Positions 1-11,650 of a stretch of 64,000 nt of DNA are shown here, piece after piece. How positions within the stretch are numbered: position 1 is the stretch's first letter; each line of letters begins with the position of its first letter. A program made the position numbers and the translations under genes. The stretch covers positions 66,100,390-66,164,389 of the forward strand of contig JAVMKO010000003.1 of NCBI GenBank assembly GCA_032164245.1. Direction: 5' to 3'. Below the pieces are notes generated by a model. It was not told where the DNA came from. It made no database searches and saw only the letters and a list, made by a program, of their open reading frames with translations. Source of the DNA: Sternotherus odoratus (Eukaryota; Chordata; Testudines; Kinosternidae).

Positions 1-1385
1 CCTCATACAAGTACTGTAATGCAATCTCTTTATCATGAAAGTGCAACTTACAAATGTAGATTTCTTTGTTACATAATTGCACTCAAAAACAAAACAATGT
101 AAAACTTCAGAACCTACAAGTCCAATCACTGAGACAAACAGATTGTTTACGTTTTCAAGAGGTAATGCAGGAGATAGATAATGCAGCCCTCTTCGTATTT
201 ACAGTGTCACCAGAAAGTGGGAACAGGCATTTGCATGGCACAGTTGTAGCAGGCATTGGAAGGTATTTACATGCCAGATATGCTAAAAGTTCATATACCC
301 CTTCATGCTTCAGCCACCATACCAGAGGACATGCTTCCATGCTGATGGTGCTCCTTAAAATTAAAATGTGTTAATGAAATTTGTGATTGAACCCCTTGGG
401 GGAGAACTGTATGTCCCCTTCTCTGTTTTACCCACCTTCTGCCATATATTTCATGTTATGGAAGTCTCATGATGATGATCCAGCACATGATGTTTATTTT
501 AAGAACACTTTCACTGCAGATTTCACAAAACGCAAAGAAGGTACCAATGTGAGATTTCTAAAGATAGCTACAGCACTTGCCCTGGGGTTAAGAATCTGAA
601 GGGCCTTCCAAAATCTGAGAGGGACGAGGTGTGGAACATGCTTTCAGAAGTCTTAAAAGAGCAACACTCCAATGCAGAAACTATAGAACCTGAACCACCA
701 AAAAAGAAAATCAACATTCTGCTAGTGGCATCCGGCTCAAATAATGAAAATGAACGTATGTGGGTCCACACTGCTTTGGACTATTATCTAACAGAACCTG
801 TCATCAGCATGGACGAATGTCCTCTGGAATGGTAGTTGAAGCGTCAAGGGACATATGAATCTTTAGCACATCTGGCATATAAGTATCTTGGGATGCTGGA
901 CAACAACTGTGCCATGGGAACACCTGTTCTCACTTTTAGGTAACATTGTAAACCAGAAGCGGGCAGCATTATCTCCTGCAAACATAAACATAAACTTGTT
1001 TGTCTGAGCGATTGGCTGAACAAGAAGTTGGACTGAGTGGACTTGCAAGCTCTAAAATTTTACGTTTAATTTTTGAATGCAAGCTTTTTTTTACATAATT
1101 CTACATTTTTAAGTTCAGCTTTCATGGTAAGAGATTACACTACAGTACTGGTATTAGGTGAATTGAAAAATATGATTTCTTTGGGGGTTTTTTACAGTGC
1201 AAATACTTGTAATCAAAAATAAATATAAAGTGAGCACTGTACATTTTGTATTTTGTGTAGTAATTGAAATCAATATATTTGAAAATGTAAAAAAAATCCA
1301 CAAATTTTAAATAAATGGTATTCTGTTATTGTTTAACAGTGCAATTAATTGTGATTAATTTTTAGTCGCTTGACAGCCCTGCTAC
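1..1385 (+). mobile_element. hAT transposon remnant, 3' portion, truncated by window start
   Basis: From about 600 to 1050 the + strand encodes a decayed hAT transposase C-terminus: a PPKKK stretch, then CPLEW, a stop where a second W is expected, ESLAHLAYKYL, then frame damage, and SDWLNKK. This is the layout of the hAT dimerisation domain. The 3' non-coding tail runs to about 1385 and ends in an AT-rich stretch followed by CGCTTGACAGCCCT. The first 340 bases carry a second copy of the same domain on the other strand (see separate entry). At least two stops and a frameshift make it non-functional. The left end lies outside the window. Confidence -1.
155..340 (-). pseudogene. Inverted second copy of the hAT dimerisation domain
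   Basis: Read on the minus strand this segment gives CPLVWWLKHEGVYELLAYLACKY followed by PATTVPCKCLFPLSGDTVNTKRAALS. These are the WW and late C/LFS-type motifs of an hAT transposase C-terminus. The same domain is encoded on the + strand at about 800-1040, so the element holds the two in opposite orientation about 460 bp apart. There is no start or upstream catalytic domain, so it is a fragment. I cannot tell from one copy whether the inversion arose here or is a property of the family. Confidence -1.
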
Positions 1386-3323
1386 CATTACCCAGGACCA
1401 ACTACTGCAATGTTAAATGCAGCTTGCCCTGTCTACAGTGACCACAAAATTGTGTTTAACATCAAACATGAGTCCTCTAGACTCTTGACACGACTCAATT
1501 TTCTAGTGAAGGCAATCATTAGGACACCTACATAATACATAGTGTTATCACTTAGAATTATTTTATAGAACATAATCCTCTTCTTTCTTCATAATCTATA
1601 GTCTATTATTTTAAATATGCAAATAAATATGGTTAAATCTGTTTTCCATTCCCCTTCAAACAGACTCTGCATATAATAATAATAATAAGTTATGAGAGGG
1701 ATGATTGAAGTAAACTTGCTTGGTCTCACTTTCAGCTTCCAAAACAAATCTTCTCAGGAATTGTATGGAATTTTAGGAATAAAATATCTGCCTAAAAAAA
1801 ACTGTATTCCTGCACTTCCTGCTCACTGTAGCCCTCAAGTCAAACATTTGTAATAGTTTTTAATATTCTTATCCCTTTGTTTCTGATTGAACTACTTCCT
1901 TCCTAATGCCAATTCACTGTGATACTGTGCCCCTGAAATAATACGATTAATGAGAGATTCTAATATGAATTAAATAAAGTTATGCTGTAACGCCGACACA
2001 ACTTCCCATTTAGAAGATTTGGTTTTTATAAGTGTTGCTCTTTGAAATGGCACTTGCAGAAGGTGTCACTGAAAAATATAACATTCCTAGCACTTCAGAC
2101 TGACTTTATACTTCATGATGCAGTTGAAAACAATGTGGGGTTTTGTTTCCCCCCCCAGCCACCCACCTCTACCCCAGAAATGCTGGACAGCTTTGTGTTG
2201 TAAACCTACAACATTATTTGTAGCTAAATTTCCTCTTGGAAATTAACTCAGTTGATTTTAGTTAGATTCAATATTAATTGTAATTAAAATCCATAAGGCA
2301 TAGTAAACGAGGAAATAATAGTATGACATGATAGGTCATCATTTGTCAATTAAGAAAGGCCCTCAACTATGCTTACAATAAAACTTCATTATGTCTTATA
2401 CCTTCTTAAAGGTGGACTACCACACCATCAGTGAATCCACTGACAGATCAATGTGTATGAATTTGGATGAAGTATTATATACTTGATGATATACAATAGT
2501 TTTTTGTTACCGTTATCAATTTTCATACTCTGTTTTTCAAGGAGAAGTGTCAATAATATGCTCAGTAAAGTGAGAAAAAAGGCCACAGAAACGGAGACAC
2601 TTATACATTTGGACTCTGTAAACCATGTAGTGTCTTCTAATTAGAATAGAAAATATTCTGTGATCATACAGATTTCTTAATACTCCTGGTGGTCACCAGA
2701 TGAGCAAAAAGTTTGTGTGTTCAACAAGGGGATTTTGTGTGAGGCTTTGCTGTTTATAGCTGATCTTTCCCAAATAATGGAAGAAATCTGATAGATTTAT
2801 TGATGTGTTGATTGATCAGACTGGTATTTCAAAGCTGATACTTCAACTTGATAATGTTTGATCAGCACAGTCAGTTTGACTTGATTTATTTTAAAAAGTC
2901 ATTTCAATATTTAATTTCAGTATGTCCCCTCCCAGAGATTTCAAAGGAGACATCTTCAGATGTTTTACTGCTTTGCCTTGCCTTGTCTATTTGCTCTTAT
3001 TTTGCATGCAGGATTGAGCCAGAAGCCTTTCTTTCTCATTGTGTACACATAGTGTTAATGGATTTGCTTTGGCTGTATTGCCTCATTACTGGAAACCGCT
3101 CAAAACACAGAAGTCTTTCAGTGTATGCAAATAAGGTAGAATCATCTACCTGAGAGTTAATATTCTCTGCTTTTAAGTGTATTCTAAATCCAATGTTTGT
3201 GTTTAGAGCATAACATCCTGTTCTCTGTTTTTTATGGGCAAAAAGCTAAGCAGGCTCAGGCAGCTGTTTGATGTTGGCTTCAAGTGTTATTAATTTCATA
3301 TTCTATTATTCTTTTCACTGTAG
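1386..3323. other. AFG1L intron sequence, nothing recognised
   Basis: AT-rich unique DNA upstream of the first AFG1L exon in the window. It contains short A/T and C runs (for example a C8 run near 2150) but no recognisable gene, RNA or repeat family. The longest open frame, 2848-3153, lacks domain features and fits intron sequence. Confidence -1.
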
Positions 3324-3398
3324 CACAAGTGAAGCTGATGTGGAGGCTGTCATGGATAAGTTGTTTGATGAGCTGGCTCAGAAACAAAATGATTGTAC
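3324..3398 (+). CDS. AFG1L: AFG1L coding exon (fifth from last)
   Basis: The exon starts after a pyrimidine-rich tract ending TAG and ends at the strong donor GTAAGT. It reads TSEADVEAVMDKLFDELA then QKQNDC in the frame whose first full codon is at 3325, and leaves two bases (AC) to be completed by the next exon. The sequence matches my recollection of AFG1L (LACE1), a mitochondrial inner-membrane-associated AAA+ ATPase of the AFG1/ZapE family linked to respiratory-chain protein turnover. The human protein is about 480 residues, so roughly 300 N-terminal residues, including the targeting region and the Walker motifs, are upstream of the window. Identity rests on protein similarity over all five exons. 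Confidence -1.
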
Positions 3399-3657
3399 GT
3401 AAGTTAATTTCTCTTGAAAGAGAATACATTTAGAACACAATGCCCAATCTCCACTGACCAATTAATAAGTTCCATTGCTGTATATGGGTTGATGCCACAC
3501 TCAAGTGGCAGTCATTGTATCAGCATTTTGTCTAATTTATGTGTTGAATCATGTGCTATTATTCATCAAGCTATGCATTTCCTATCTGTAAGAGATGAAT
3601 TTTATAGTAATTATCCAGACAAGATTGAGTCTTTGTTCATGTTCCCATAGTAACTAG

Positions 3658-3751
3658 ACCAAGGATTCTAAAAGTGCAAGGCAGAGAGCTGAAGCTGAAT
3701 AAAGCCTGTGGAACCATTGCAGACTTCACATTTGAAGAGCTGTGTGACAGA
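3658..3751 (+). CDS. AFG1L: AFG1L coding exon (fourth from last)
   Basis: The acceptor chosen is AACTAG at 3652-3657. The earlier AG at 3649-3650 would bring an in-frame TAG. The first base completes the split Thr codon, then the exon reads PRILKVQGRELKLNKACGTI followed by ADFTFEELCDR, and ends in phase 0 at the donor GTGAGT. The VQGRELxLxxACGTxAxFTFxELC segment is characteristic of AFG1-family ATPases. It is separated from the previous exon by only 259 bp and from the next by 17.4 kb. Confidence -1.
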
Positions 3752-4430
3752 GTGAGTACCCAGTCAAATCTAGATCAGTTTAACACTGAGTCTTTTCACT
3801 GTTGTTGGGGTTGTGTGTTTTTTAAAGTTGGTATTTTCCTAGCCCCAGGTATCCCAAAGACTGTTTTTAAAACTTACAAAAAAAGATGCGACTTCAAAAG
3901 AAAAAAAGGGTGAACTCCTATGAAGAGCAGTAAATGTTTCCTTATGGATAATGGTGCAATAATAATCTCTTGAAGGCAATCTAGAATGTAATTAAATAGA
4001 ATTATGTGGCTGGGATAATTAGTTTTATTGCTTGAATATTAAAACTCAAAACACAGCCACGTGTCAACAAAATTATAATTTAAAATTTTGGGTAAACTTG
4101 ATGCTCATTCAAGTGAGGGTTTGATGGCACTTCAAAGAATGAGACAGATGCTGGAAAAGCTTCTCCACACAACTATCACTGCACATCTCTGTCATTGCCT
4201 GCTATTCAGTTCTGCGCCTCTTTGAAGCAAAGGTTGCCAACGGTAATGAATAGTGCCAAGGTTTCTGCTAGTTATGTGATGTAGTCCTAAGTTCAATATG
4301 TTCCATGAAGTCCTTGTTCAGACATGACCTAACACAGGTTTGAAGATAGGTCTCCAGACACTAGTGCAGTGTTAATTTGTCAGCTGGCCTCTAAAATTTT
4401 AACACTAGCCAGTCACGTAACGGTGTTACA
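3752..4430. other. Start of the 17.4-kb AFG1L intron, unique DNA
   Basis: AT-rich intron sequence after the donor at 3752. The open frame running through 3674-3913 is the exon reading on into the intron, not a separate gene. No repeat was recognised. Confidence -1.
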
Positions 4431-4439
4431 GGCATGGGT

Positions 4440-5800
4440 GGTAGAACTGCCTATTACTAGTGATCCCAAACACTTGTTATTATAAGACCCTGTTTTCAGG
4501 TGTTTATAACTATGGAAAACTTTAACCATTTGGGTTGAAATTTCCCATACTGAGTGTCTGCTTCAAGCTGAACTAGAACATTTCAGACAGAATGGTTCAG
4601 ACATTTCTGAGAACGAAGCTAGGGAAAAATGGGATATTTTGCCCATGTTAAAAATAGAGACTTTTTCTGTTAAATGGTGTTGTGCCCCCAGGCTGTGGAG
4701 CAGGAACTTGAAATTTGGCAGGGGGTTGCCTTTATGTCAGGGATGTTCTTTTTGCCTTTATGTCAGGGATGTTTCTCTCTGTGAAAATCCACCTGAATTT
4801 TTGACCGAGTTATAAGCCTTTGAAAAGTCATAGTTCACACATGCTCAGGGGAGACTTGCTAGAGCTTAACAACTAAAATCTCTGAACTTCCTTACTGAGC
4901 ATGCTCTATCCCCTCATAGCTCATAGAGCTGACCAGACTGTACATGAGCTATCCCCACAGAGCAGCCAAGCACACTCCTGCCCAGAGGAGCCCAGGAGCT
5001 CAGAAGGACCTTCCATGTAAGGGTCGCTCCCAGCTGCTCCAGGCCTGAGTGGGACCAGCCATTGGAAGTGAGAGCAAGGAGCTTGTCTCTCCTGTGCTCT
5101 CGATCAGTCCCCTGCTGGCAGCCGGGTGGAGTAATCCATCTGATTTGAATACACAGGGGAAAAAAGTCAGAGCAGCATGGGAGGGAAAAGAGTAGATTGG
5201 GATAAGGAGTCTGGGCTTGGAGAAGAGGAGAGAAATTGTGACTGAGAGTTGGGGTTGGGAAGGCTGGAACTAGCTGGACAAGAAGGCTCCCAGAGGAAGG
5301 GAGGTTGAGACTAGGAGCCAGTGAAGGAAATGAGAGGAGGGGAGACTGGGAGCCAGTTGTCTGGGGTGCAGAACACAAAGATTGGATAAGGAACTGGGGG
5401 GGAAGAGCAACAAACAGACTGGGATTGGCTGGGCAAGGAGATTGGGACTAGGAACTAGTGGGAGAACTGGGTAGTGGGGGAGGAGATTTGGCAAGGACCT
5501 GGGGTGTGATGGGAGAACTGGGACTGGCTTGACAAGAAGCAGGATGCATCAGATGAGGAGTGGGATGGAGGTGTGAATTTGTTGGGTAAAGAGACTGGGA
5601 CTGGGGAGAGGGAAAGACTGGGAATTGGGGAGAGAAATTGGGACTCAGACAATGAGCGTGAAGGAGGAGACTTTGAATGGCTTAGCAAGGAATTGCAGAA
5701 TACTGAATTAGACTCCCCACGAGCATCCTTGCTCAGAGGTGCAATCTGTATTCCTTCTCCCCATCACCATATGACAACCAGGATCTTAAAACTAGTTTAG
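4440..5800. repeat. Unclassified interspersed repeat with internal purine-rich minisatellite
   Basis: The first 450 bp (with GTTTATAAC and CAGAATGGTTCAGACATTTC) resemble parts of the repeat at 13.4-13.9 kb. From about 5160 to 5660 the DNA is a degenerate purine-rich tandem repeat built on GGGACTGG, GGCAAGGAG and GGAACTGGG words. Open frames on both strands here are low-complexity artefacts of the repeat. The class is not identified. Confidence -1.
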
Positions 5801-7740
5801 AAGCAGGCTCATTAAATCCTAGATGGGGCTGACTGGAAAAAGAAATTTAAAGGGGCCACAGCTAACATTACTGGGCTCTTTCTGGGTGATTGCTCCATAC
5901 AAGAACAGAACCAGCAAGAACAAAGGGACCAGGTACCCCAAAACCAAACTCTGTCACATTAAAAAAGGCTAAAGGAGGAGCTGGGGAGCAGGGAGGGTGG
6001 CAACTCATGAACTCTTCTAATAGGATGGGTAGGAGAGGTCCCCCAGTGCAGTGGTGATAGCTGTTAAAGAACCATCATGGCAAATAAAAATGGTGATGTG
6101 TTTTGTAACCCTCTGCTATTGGAATAGAGGAAGTGAAGAAGAAATTCTGAAACTCTTGTGCTTTACTCAAAAGACTTTCACTGGCCTGATGCTTTCAGCC
6201 CTCCCAACCAAGAGAGAATAACACCTGGCCTAGACTTCTGCTCTTCTGGGATTTCTATATTCCAGAAGTTGTAGATAGATGTGACACTTTCTCAGGATAC
6301 CCAGGACTGAGAGTCACCTTGTTACCTCCCTGCCTCTGGCAAGAGGAAGATTTGCATGTGCTTAACTGGATGTCAGCTCCCTGACCCCACCAGCCCATTA
6401 GCCACCCAAACAATCTCCTCAGGGTCCTGCCAGCCATTACTTTGCCTCGCAGATTAGCAACAGGTGCAACCCAGCCCCTGGCCTCCTTTTAGTATCCAGC
6501 CCCTGTCACTGGATACCCACAGAAATTACCAAGTTTCTTGTCCCCAAGGGAACAGTATACATACAACGTGACTGGTACAACTCCGGATCAGGTCCTTTAT
6601 AACATCACAGCACTGAGATATACTTATAGTGAAAACAATCACAAGTTTATTACCAAAGGTTAAGATGTAAGAGAGAATGAACAAGGACAATGTAAAGAGA
6701 AATGGTTACATATAAAGCAAAAGTATAACACACTTCTTTGAAACCAACCTTTTGTCTAAATAAGTTTATTGCACCCTTAACCCTTTTTCAGTACATTCAA
6801 CCAAATCCCCCTTGAGATCCTGTTTTCATGAGTGTAAACACACTGTCCATTTACTTCCTCAGTGCAGCATAGCAAAATGTCCTTGTTTCTCCTTATATTA
6901 CCCAGAACTCATTGTTTTTTCCCCAGAGTCAGGATGAGTCCTGTGGTTCTTTCCTTCGTGTGCTGACTCCAAGTTGTTTTCACATACTGGTGTTTAGTCC
7001 ACAAGCAAAACGGACTTCCATTGTGATCCTTAATCTACATGTGAACCTAGGCAACAGGTGAATATACATCCCTTTGTCCTGCAAAACCTGTTTGTCAACC
7101 ATGCCTGGGACACAGACTCTAAAACATATTTTCAGTACGTATACACAGCTCCTTACATATCCTTACAGTCATCTTGCAATGATTGAGGCTTTATATGACA
7201 TCCGTTGTATTAGACAGCTCACATGGCCTTTTTATTAGACACCTCACATGACCTAAATGTTATGAAAGCAGTGTGTTCGGTGTAGTCAGTTTGTCAGACT
7301 GATAGGCGTCGCTGTTATGGGAATATTGAACCCTTTGCCAGCTGGTACCAAAGAGTCCTTCTGTCACAATATATTGTACTGGACCCAGCCCTGTTTCCTA
7401 TCTAATTTTGTAGTATGAAATAATATTTTTTTAAAACAAAATTGTCCTTTTGATATTTTTATTTGCATATAACCAAACTTCCCTATCTTTCTTCTGTGTC
7501 AGGATGACACAGCTTACTCAAATATATGAAAAGTAACATGTCCGCATACTACTGTTTAATTATTCAGGTTGTCTGTATTATGACACAAATTGTTAGATGA
7601 AACATAGTAATAAGATTTGGAAAACCTGCCAGTTCTGATTTGATCTGTCTCAGCAAACCAAAAGCATTAGGTTTCAGAGACTGTGATTCACACCTAACTG
7701 ACAAAACCAGAATCAAAATTGAAGCCAGGCAACTTTACCT
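5801..7740. other. Intron sequence with a possible old repeat at 6530-7370
   Basis: The part from 6530 (CAAGTTTCTTGTCCCC) to about 7370 (CCAGCTGGTACCAAAGAGTC) has the look of a decayed interspersed repeat, including CACAAGTTTATTACCAAAGG. I could not find its ends or class. The rest is unique AT-rich intron DNA. Confidence -1.
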
Positions 7741-7747
7741 TAAATCT

Positions 7748-8260
7748 ATCGGTTTCAATCCCAGAAGGGACTGTTACGATCATCTAGTCTGGCCTCCTGT
7801 ATTACACAACCCAAAAATTTCACTCTGAACTCCTGAATCTAGTCCAACAATTTGTGGTTGAAGTAGCGTGACTGTGTAGCTCAAAAGCTTGTCTCTCACC
7901 AACAGAAGTTGGTCCAATAAAAGATATTAGCGCTCACACTTTCTTTTTAGAAAGTCAGCCAATTCTGATTTAAAAACTCCAAGTGATGGAGAATCCTTTA
8001 CTACACCCTTGGGAATCTGTGCCAGTGGTGGTTTATCCTGTTAAAATTTTGTGCCTTGTTTCCAATTTGAACTTTGCTGACTTCAGCTCCAGCCACTGGC
8101 TTTTGTTACACATCCATCTGCTAGATTAAAGGGTCCTCTAGTGTGCTGATGCCTAAAGACTGATCAAGCCACCTCTTGACCTTCTCTTCAGTAAGCTAGT
8201 TAGATTGATCTCCTTTAGTCTCTCATTGTAAGGTAAGTTTTCCAGACCTCAGATCTTGAC
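7748..8260 (-). mobile_element. CR1/L3-type LINE 3' end, interrupted
   Basis: On the minus strand this is the 3' end of a CR1-family LINE. In + orientation it shows CAGAAGGGACTGTTACGATC then ATCTAGTCTGGCC, the complement of the typical CR1 tail. It resumes at about 7955 with the upstream part. Between 7875 and 7945 is a different repeat carrying AACAGAAGTTGGTCC then AATAAAAGATATTA. No reading frame survives. Confidence -1.
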
Positions 8261-10075
8261 AATTTTCAATGTGTTTTACATACCTCCAGAAAGACACACA
8301 CTTTTCCTTTTTGCGTGAAATAAAAAGTTATTTTCTTTTGAGATGAGAATCTGAGCAATATACCAACCAGCTTTCTTACTCCCAGAGCAATGAAGTAGAG
8401 ATGACATGAAAATACTTCTAATGAATACATTTCAGTAAAATAATATATTTGAACTCTGTTGATTATTAGAGAGCCACAGTAGCAAACTCCATATGCTTTG
8501 GGTTTTTTTTTTTTTACATACACTCTCCTGAAGAACAAATCACAATAATAATGACTTTCTGTTCAGTTTCCTGAGAGAGGATAATATTTTGAGGAGGTAT
8601 GTGATTAATTGCACAAAGTGCTTGAGACATAGGAATTTAAAAGAGAGGAGGGGGTTTTAATTTTCAGCAAAGGTCTAACATTTTTAATATAACATCTCAA
8701 AAACTATTTGGTGTATAAACTCCAGAGGTTTTTTATTCATTGATCCTCAATGAAGGCCATTATTGGTGGCTGAGTTGGGAAAGAGCAGGATGAGTTATGC
8801 TGCTTAGAAACCACAAGGAAACTCTGAGTTCATGCCAGAGGTCCACGTGCATCTCAGGGGGCCCCTAAGATTCTGGACTGGAATCTCTTGTTTGTTCCAT
8901 CCAGGTTCAAACTTCTGTCTTCCCATAGAGTGATTTAGGGGAAATGCCACCAGGTCTCTTCCCTAGGGTCTTTCTTCTGTGATTTTGTTTACATTGGATG
9001 GACAAAAGCAGGTCGGGTGGTAGAAATTTGTTTAATAAAAGCAAAAGTGAACTTAAGAAACTTTCCATATAAAACATTATCTTAGTCATAAGCCCCTGTG
9101 AGTAATTTAAAACAACAGTAACAAGAAAAGTTATACATTTAAAATTCAGAGGATTGAGAGTTAATTTTTACAATAAATATGTGAAAATCAACTTGACGTA
9201 TTTTTTTAAAAAAACCTGAACAGCTGATACTGACAATGCTCAGGGAAAGTTCCAATTCCAACTTTAATTTTATCTTTTGTTCTCACTACTTCTTCTCTTA
9301 ACAATGAGTGAAACCACTCAGAGAATCTGCTTCACCCCATTGCCATATATGAATTACAACAGAAGGGCACAACACAGCAGGTGGGGATGCGGTCTAGGAA
9401 GTAGAGCTTAGGGGTAAGGAACCGGGAAGAGGAGGTGGAGGATGACTGGGTGAGCATGAGCAACCTTACTTTTGGCATTTCCTAATTTTTGAGTGCCTGA
9501 TACTACAACCTTAATAATCTTCTTTTGACTAAGTTATTTTCATATGTAATTTCCTAGGGTTTTTTTTAAAGAGCAAACTAAAAACATAGACATTCCATTA
9601 TGTGGAACCCTGTTGACCCCCAACTCTTTAGATCCACAGCACAAATCTCTACCACTTGACCTAGTGGCTGTTGTCCTCCCTGTACCATTAGAAGAGTAAG
9701 AGAGACATTCTGCCATTCAGTTTTACAGCTCTTCACTAGACTGCAGGAACATGTTGAGACTTGGGAATCCTGGGCTACTCTCCTCTGATCAGCTCTCTCC
9801 CTAGTATCTCTTCTGCACCAGTTCTTGCCCCTGTTTCTTGTATAACGTTTCTCTCACCTCCTCCCTGATTCTGCTCCTCACCCTTCACATTCAAGTTAGG
9901 TTGCTTTCTCCTCCTCCAGCCTGGGCACCTGGACAATGAGCATGTAAAGGTGAAGAAGAGTGGCAAACGGGAGTTTTTGAGGGAGGATCCGTAGATCCTG
10001 TGCTTGGAGGTAAATGTACGTAGTGAGTTGTGTGTGTGGTCTGTTTGTTTGTCGTGGTAAGGGCCGTGAGTCAAA
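8261..10075. other. Intron sequence, nothing recognised
   Basis: Mostly unique AT-rich DNA with short T and A runs (for example near 8505). No coding, RNA or repeat feature is supported. The ORFs in this stretch lack any domain. Confidence -1.
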
Positions 10076-10255
10076 GTCATAGACTTCAAGGTCAGAAGGG
10101 ACCATTATGATCATCTAGTCCAACCTCCTGCACAACGCAGGCCACAGAATCTCAACCACCCACCCCTGTAATAAGCCCCTAACTTATATCTGAGCTATTG
10201 AAGTACTCAAATCATGGTTTAAAGACTTCAAGGTGCAGAGAATCTTCCAGTAAGT
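10076..10255 (-). mobile_element. CR1-type LINE 3' end fragment
   Basis: In + orientation it begins GTCATAGACTTCAAGGTCAG, then GGGACCATTATGATCATC and TAGTCCAACCTCC. This is the complement of a CR1/L3 3' terminus. It is a short 5'-truncated copy, as is usual for this LINE, followed by an old decayed segment. Confidence -1.
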
Positions 10256-10985
10256 GACCTGTGCCCGACACTGCAGAGGAAGGCTGGGGTTTGGAGCCCC
10301 TGAATTGGCCAGAGAGATCCGTTTGTTTTGGCCCTGTAAGGAGTGTGTGGCTGGGACCTTGGGTCTTTGAATCCAACCCAGTATTCAAAGTCTGTATTGT
10401 TAATCATCCCCTGTCAGGGGATGTGGAGATAAGCAGCGAGACAGAAAAGTTGCTAGGCAAACAGAGGAGTTTCAGAGAGAGTTCACAGGACACAGGAATG
10501 TGATTCCTTCTGTTTAGATATGGCTTTACATCAGGTAGTGGATATGGACAGTGAGGAAGTATCTGCTGTTAATTGCCTTGGATATGCTCTTTTCCTTTTG
10601 CTGGTATACTGAAGAAATTTCTGGTGTATGAAGTGCAAATTGATAGCCATACTGGAGGAGAAAATATGTTTGGAGTGAGAAAATGAAGACTTATTAGACA
10701 ACCAGATCCAGAAAACTAGACACCACAAGGAGAAGGCTCAGTAATAAGGGAACTCAAGAGAGAGAAACCAAACCAGACTGGCAATTTGTGACCAAGAGGG
10801 AAAAGAGAACCAGGAGGCAATCATCCCAACTGGAAGCATTGAATCATTGTCAAATACTCAACTCCAGTTACAGTCTAATGAGCACAGAGCAGAGCAGAAG
10901 AATTATTTCTCGTGTCTTGCTTACTATGCTGATACATCCCAGAATGTTGTTTGCTTCCTTTGCAACGGTGTTACACTGTTGACAT

Positions 10986-11046
10986 AAGCAACAAAGAGTC
11001 CAGTGGCACCTTAAAGACTAATAAAAGTATTGAAGCATAAGCACAT
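10986..11046 (+). repeat. Fragment of an interspersed repeat (GGCACCTTAAAGACTAA core)
   Basis: Carries GTGGCACCTTAAAGACTAAT then AAGTATTGAAGCATAAGC. The same core recurs at 12880-12967 and, inverted, at 63562-63653. A related fragment (GCAGCCGTGTTAGTCTGTAT) is at 22163-22225. I suspect a Penelope-like or other retroelement 3' end, but the class is not shown by these fragments. Confidence -1.
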
Positions 11047-11370
11047 GGGGGGGTTGGATAGGGCATGGGAGTCCCAGAGGGTCTGTCAGGGGGCGGGGTG
11101 TGAATAGGGGTCAGGGCAGTCAGGGGACAGGGAGGACTGGGAAGGGGGTGGGATCCTGGGGGGGTAGTTAATGTGGAGGGTCAAGGAGCAGGGAGGGTTG
11201 GGATGAGTCCAGGATTCTGAGGGGGGCAGTCAGGGGGTGGGAAGTGGGAGGGGGTTAGATAGGGGGCAGGGGCAGGCTGTTTGGGGAGGCACAGCCTTCC
11301 CTGACCTGAACCTTTGTATAATTTTTCAACACTGATGTGGCCCTCGGGCCAAAAAGTTTGCCCATCCCTG
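11047..11370. mobile_element. hAT miniature element, left-truncated, G-rich interior
   Basis: It ends at the right with GGCCAAAAAGTTTGCCCATC then CCTG, a typical hAT-type terminus (complement CAGGGATGGGCAAAC). The interior is a G-rich degenerate tandem repeat. No matching left end or 8-bp duplication is visible, so the left side is probably truncated where it meets the neighbouring repeat fragment. Confidence -1.
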
Positions 11371-11376
11371 CACTAA

Positions 11377-11647
11377 GGCCAGGTCTACACTGTGCAGGGC
11401 TTGACCTAAGATACGCAACTTCAGCTATGCGAATAGCATAGCTGAAGTCGAAGTATCTTAGGTCGACTTATCTGTCTGTCTTCATTGTGGCGAGTCAACC
11501 GCTGCCGCTCCCTGGTCAACTCTGCTTCCTCCTCTTGTGGAGATGGAGTTCCAGAGCTGACAGGGATGAGATGTCTAGAGGAGACGTGTAAATCAATCAC
11601 TACATCGAACACTACCTGCTGATCCACCGGGTAGTATAGACATACCC
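11377..11647. mobile_element. Harbinger-type miniature element with TAA duplication
   Basis: The element starts GGCCAGGTCTACACT and ends GTAGTATAGACATACCC, imperfect terminal inverted repeats. It is flanked by TAA at 11374-11376 and 11648-11650, the 3-bp duplication typical of PIF/Harbinger. Inside is a hairpin (CTTCAGCTATGCG then AATAGCATAGCTGAAG at about 11420-11447). Similar elements lie at 16457, 39067 (reversed) and, as pieces, at 29305 and 41091. It lies against the 5' end of a + strand LINE. Confidence -1.
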
Positions 11648-11650
11648 TAA

